DNA of 45,290 nucleotides from assembly GCA_910587355.1 (NCBI GenBank), contig CAJUKF010000020.1, positions 1-45,290 of the forward strand, read 5' to 3'. A program made the position numbers and the translations under genes. The notes under the pieces were generated by a model, which saw only the letters and a list, made by a program, of their open reading frames with translations, was not told the origin of the DNA and ran no database searches. Below, piece after piece: positions 43,044-45,290 of this stretch; the stretch's first letter is position 1, and the number at the start of each line of letters is the position of its first letter. The stretch comes from an uncultured Muribaculaceae bacterium (GTDB lineage: Bacteria; Bacteroidota; Bacteroidia; Bacteroidales; Muribaculaceae).

Positions 43044-44252
43044 ATGAGTAAACTCGTTAGCAAGAAATTCGTTTTACCATTCATACTCATCACCTCACTT
43101 TTCTTCATGTGGGGTTTTGCCCGTGCGATTCTTGATGTGCTCAACAAGCATTTCCAAGAATCTCTCAGTATATCGATTACCCAGTCTACGCTCATCCAGA
43201 CCACTACATATCTGGGGTACTTTCTTATGGCATTGCCAGCGGGCCTCATCATCACCCGACACGGTTATCGCCGTGGGGTCGTAATGGGTCTGCTGCTTTT
43301 CGGCATCGGCTCTTTGCTGTTTATTCCGGGTGCCATGACAACGTCGTTTGCGATGTTCCTTATCGCATTGTTTGTGATTGGTTGCGGTCTGGTAATGCTT
43401 GAGACGGCAGCGAATCCGTATGCGGCCGAACTCGGCGACCGCGCAACAGCCGCGAGCCGCCTCAATCTTGCCCAGTCGTTCAACGGTCTCGGCTGCATTC
43501 TTGCTCCTGTTATTGTCGGAGGCTTCCTCTTCTCGGGCGATAGCGGCAACGTGGCCGTTCCCTATACAGTAATGGGATTGATTGTGCTGTGTGTGGCGTT
43601 TATGTTCACCCGTGTCGATTTGCCTGAAATCACTGCTCCTGCAGAAGACGCGGACACGAACAAGGCATCGGGGACCGCGGCAGCAATCCGTCATCTTTGG
43701 AGCAACCGAACATTCCGTTTCGGCGTACTTGCTCTGTTTTTCTACGAAGTGGCCGAAATATCAATCAACAGTCTGTTTATCAATTATGCCACTTCCGATG
43801 GCTGGATGACCAAATCGACTGCATCAGTAGTGCTCTCGTTCGGTGCCCTCGGACTTTTTATGGTAGCACGCGTATTCGGGAGCTGGATAATGAGTAAGGT
43901 GGCAGCCGAGAAAGTACTCTTTGTATGCGCTGTAATGACTATTCTCGGTTCGCTTGCCGTGACATTGAATGCCGGTCATCTCTCGCACGCCGGTGTATTT
44001 GTCTGCTATGCTTTCGAAGCCATAATGTTCCCCACTATATTCGCCATCACCATCAGCCGTGCCGGACGATATGTAAAAATCGCTTCGTCGTTCCTGATGA
44101 TGACGCCCATTGGCGGAGCCGTAGGCACCTTCCTTATGGGATATACAGCCGACATCACCTCTATGTCGACAGCATTCATTGTGCCTGCGACAGGATATAT
44201 ATTCGTGCTGCTCTACTCTCTCTATGCTTTAAAACTGAAGAAAAATGTATAA
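43044..44252 (+). CDS. FucP/GluP-family sugar:proton symporter (MFS)
   Basis: A 402-residue inner-membrane transporter with about 12 helices. FucP-type features are FVLPFILITSLFFMWGFARAI near the start, the acidic residue in ILDVLNKHFQ, TYLGYFLMALPAGLIITRHGYRRG, and LVMLETAANPYAAELG, where Glu and Asn contact sugars in FucP. The central loop is rich in charged residues (about 200-215). The family moves fucose, glucose or galactose. The next gene, a PfkB-type kinase, overlaps it by 8 nt, so the pair imports and phosphorylates a sugar. Which sugar is not shown. Confidence 0.9.
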   Translation: MSKLVSKKFVLPFILITSLFFMWGFARAILDVLNKHFQESLSISITQSTLIQTTTYLGYFLMALPAGLIITRHGYRRGVVMGLLLFGIGSLLFIPGAMTTSFAMFLIALFVIGCGLVMLETAANPYAAELGDRATAASRLNLAQSFNGLGCILAPVIVGGFLFSGDSGNVAVPYTVMGLIVLCVAFMFTRVDLPEITAPAEDADTNKASGTAAAIRHLWSNRTFRFGVLALFFYEVAEISINSLFINYATSDGWMTKSTASVVLSFGALGLFMVARVFGSWIMSKVAAEKVLFVCAVMTILGSLAVTLNAGHLSHAGVFVCYAFEAIMFPTIFAITISRAGRYVKIASSFLMMTPIGGAVGTFLMGYTADITSMSTAFIVPATGYIFVLLYSLYALKLKKNV

Positions 44253-45171
44253 TCCAATAAACAACCATGATGCCGTGGCCGACATCTGCTGCATAGGCCA
44301 TATAACCCTCGACAAGGTTATCACACCTAAATTTACAGCCCACATGCCGGGCGGTACGGCCTATTACTTTGCAAAAGCACTGAAAAATTTCAATCATTCC
44401 GGCTTCAAGCTCGTCACTTCGCTTGGCGAATCAGAAATGGCTACTGTCGACGAACTCCGCAACGAAGGCATTGACGTAGAGGTGATACCGAGCAGCCGCA
44501 CTGTTTATTTTGAGAATAAGTACGGAGAGAACACCGACGACCGCACCCAGCGTGTGCTTGCCAAAGCCGACCCTTTCACATGTGCCAAACTCCAAGGGGT
44601 CGAGGCCAGAATATTTCACCTTGGCACTCTTACAGCCGATGATTTCAGCCTTGATGTGATAAAGGGACTGTCGCACCGCGGTCTTGTATCTGTCGATGTG
44701 CAAGGCTATCTGCGCAGGATTGACGGCGAGCAGGTCGTACCAGTCGATTACGACGAGAAACGCGAGGCGATGAAATACATCTCCATTCTCAAAGCAAATG
44801 AAATGGAAATGGAAGTGCTTACCGGTACTACCGACCCCTACGAAGCGGCCCGCATACTTGCTTCCTGGGGTTGTCCGGAAGTAATTCTCACCCTCGGAGA
44901 AAAGGGCTCACTAATATATGCCAATTCAACATTCTATCATATCGATGCCATACCGGCAAAAGAAATTGTCGATGCCACAGGCTGCGGCGACACATATATG
45001 GCCGGCTATCTTTATAGCCGCAGCCACGGAGCTTCAATCCCCGAAGCAGGCACATTCGCAGCCGCCATGTGCACCATAAAGCTCGGCACCAAAGGCCCGT
45101 GCAACGCCACTCTGGCAGATGTGGAAGCTATGATTGCCGAAAACTCTGATGTAGAATATATGAGAGTATAA
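44245..45171 (+). CDS. PfkB/ribokinase-family carbohydrate kinase
   Basis: A 308-residue cytoplasmic sugar kinase. The N-terminal strand DICCIGHITLDKV, the substrate-binding GGTAYYFAKAL (36-46), a lid region near 80-105, and the C-terminal PfkB signature DATGCGDTYMAGYL with catalytic Asp249 are present. KANEMEMEVLTG and LTLGEKGSLIY fit the family as well. It overlaps the sugar transporter by 8 nt and is followed by a strong hairpin, which closes the operon. The family includes fructo-, ribo- and adenosine kinases, and the substrate cannot be fixed. Confidence 0.88.
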   Translation: MYNPINNHDAVADICCIGHITLDKVITPKFTAHMPGGTAYYFAKALKNFNHSGFKLVTSLGESEMATVDELRNEGIDVEVIPSSRTVYFENKYGENTDDRTQRVLAKADPFTCAKLQGVEARIFHLGTLTADDFSLDVIKGLSHRGLVSVDVQGYLRRIDGEQVVPVDYDEKREAMKYISILKANEMEMEVLTGTTDPYEAARILASWGCPEVILTLGEKGSLIYANSTFYHIDAIPAKEIVDATGCGDTYMAGYLYSRSHGASIPEAGTFAAAMCTIKLGTKGPCNATLADVEAMIAENSDVEYMRV

Positions 45172-45191
45172 CCATATAACCAATCTACTAT

Positions 45192-45233
45192 ATAATAATC
45201 ACGCCCGGAGGAAATTCCGGGCGTGATTATTAT
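45192..45233 (+). terminator. Terminator hairpin after the sugar kinase gene
   Basis: A 17-bp perfect stem, arms 45192-45208 and 45217-45233 (core ATCACGCCCGG/CCGGGCGTGAT), loop of 8 bases, followed by AT-rich sequence without a solid T-run. Confidence 0.75.
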
Positions 45234-45290
45234 ATTATTACTGTCCGCTAAACGACAAATCCGCGAGCCCAACTTCTTGAAAGGCAGAAG

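Noticed and set aside
1..45290. CRISPR arrays, insertion sequences or intact integrases
   Set aside because: No regularly spaced repeats, transposase or recombinase genes were seen in any frame.

Overview
The window looks like chromosome from a gut-type Bacteroidales bacterium, most likely near Muribaculaceae. The evidence is the repeated Bacteroidetes promoter element TAnnTTTG (for example at 100-107, 6960-6967, 9952-9959, 16970-16977, 17105-17112 and 42994-43001), the near absence of Shine-Dalgarno sites, family-typical genes (DUF5606, FucP-type sugar transporter, Pgl-type and UpxY-type polysaccharide genes) and a tmRNA whose tag reads GENNYALAA. The species call is inference.

Layout. 1-1.6 kb: a secreted GH29-type fucosidase with its own promoter and terminator. 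1.6-4.2 kb: a YkvA/DUF1232 protein and an agmatine-to-putrescine operon (small acidic protein, aguA, aguB). 4.3-7.5 kb: a THUMP-like-domain methyltransferase, phosphoglycerate kinase and a DUF5606 protein. 7.5-9.9 kb: an ECF sigma operon (sigma factor, membrane anti-sigma candidate, Spy/CpxP-like periplasmic protein, FNT-family channel). 9.93-10.38 kb: a long intergenic region with a candidate small RNA. 10.4-16.9 kb: a reverse-strand operon (TPR/beta-propeller protein, floA, cstA, PHP phosphatase, U32/RlhA-like protein). 17.1-21.8 kb, forward: a DEDDy 3'-5' exonuclease, a small membrane protein, gpmI and kup.

21.98-41.39 kb is a single reverse-strand surface-polysaccharide locus of about 21 tightly packed genes, many joined by 4-nt ATGA overlaps. 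It begins with an unusually long UpxY/NusG-like antiterminator and an unrecognised 394-residue helical protein. Next come rmlA-rmlC-rmlD-rmlB (dTDP-L-rhamnose), an acyltransferase, Wzx, an EpsG-type Wzy, two glycosyltransferases, a CapA-family protein, a TupA-like ATP-grasp protein plus a truncated second copy, and a PglA/PglC/PglD-like set. An ATP-grasp/HAD pair, a membrane coiled-coil protein and a PglE-like aminotransferase close it. The middle part (about 23.3-35.6 kb) is much richer in A+T than the rml and pglE-like ends, as expected for an exchanged serotype-specific core inside a conserved frame. Two poly-G tracts in this locus (7 G near a glycosyltransferase start; 9 G at the junction of the TupA-like genes) sit where slippage would change the protein.

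41.4-43.0 kb is mostly non-coding: the leader of the polysaccharide operon, what looks like the C-terminal relic of an AraC-family regulator, inverted repeats and the tmRNA gene (ssrA, reverse strand). 43.0-45.2 kb holds a sugar transporter and PfkB-family sugar kinase pair ending in a strong hairpin.

The best candidates for something not well described are the extended NusG-like protein with its unknown partner, the poly-G tracts, the TupA/CapA/ATP-grasp group (possible amide-linked decoration) and the small-RNA candidate at about 10.25-10.37 kb.
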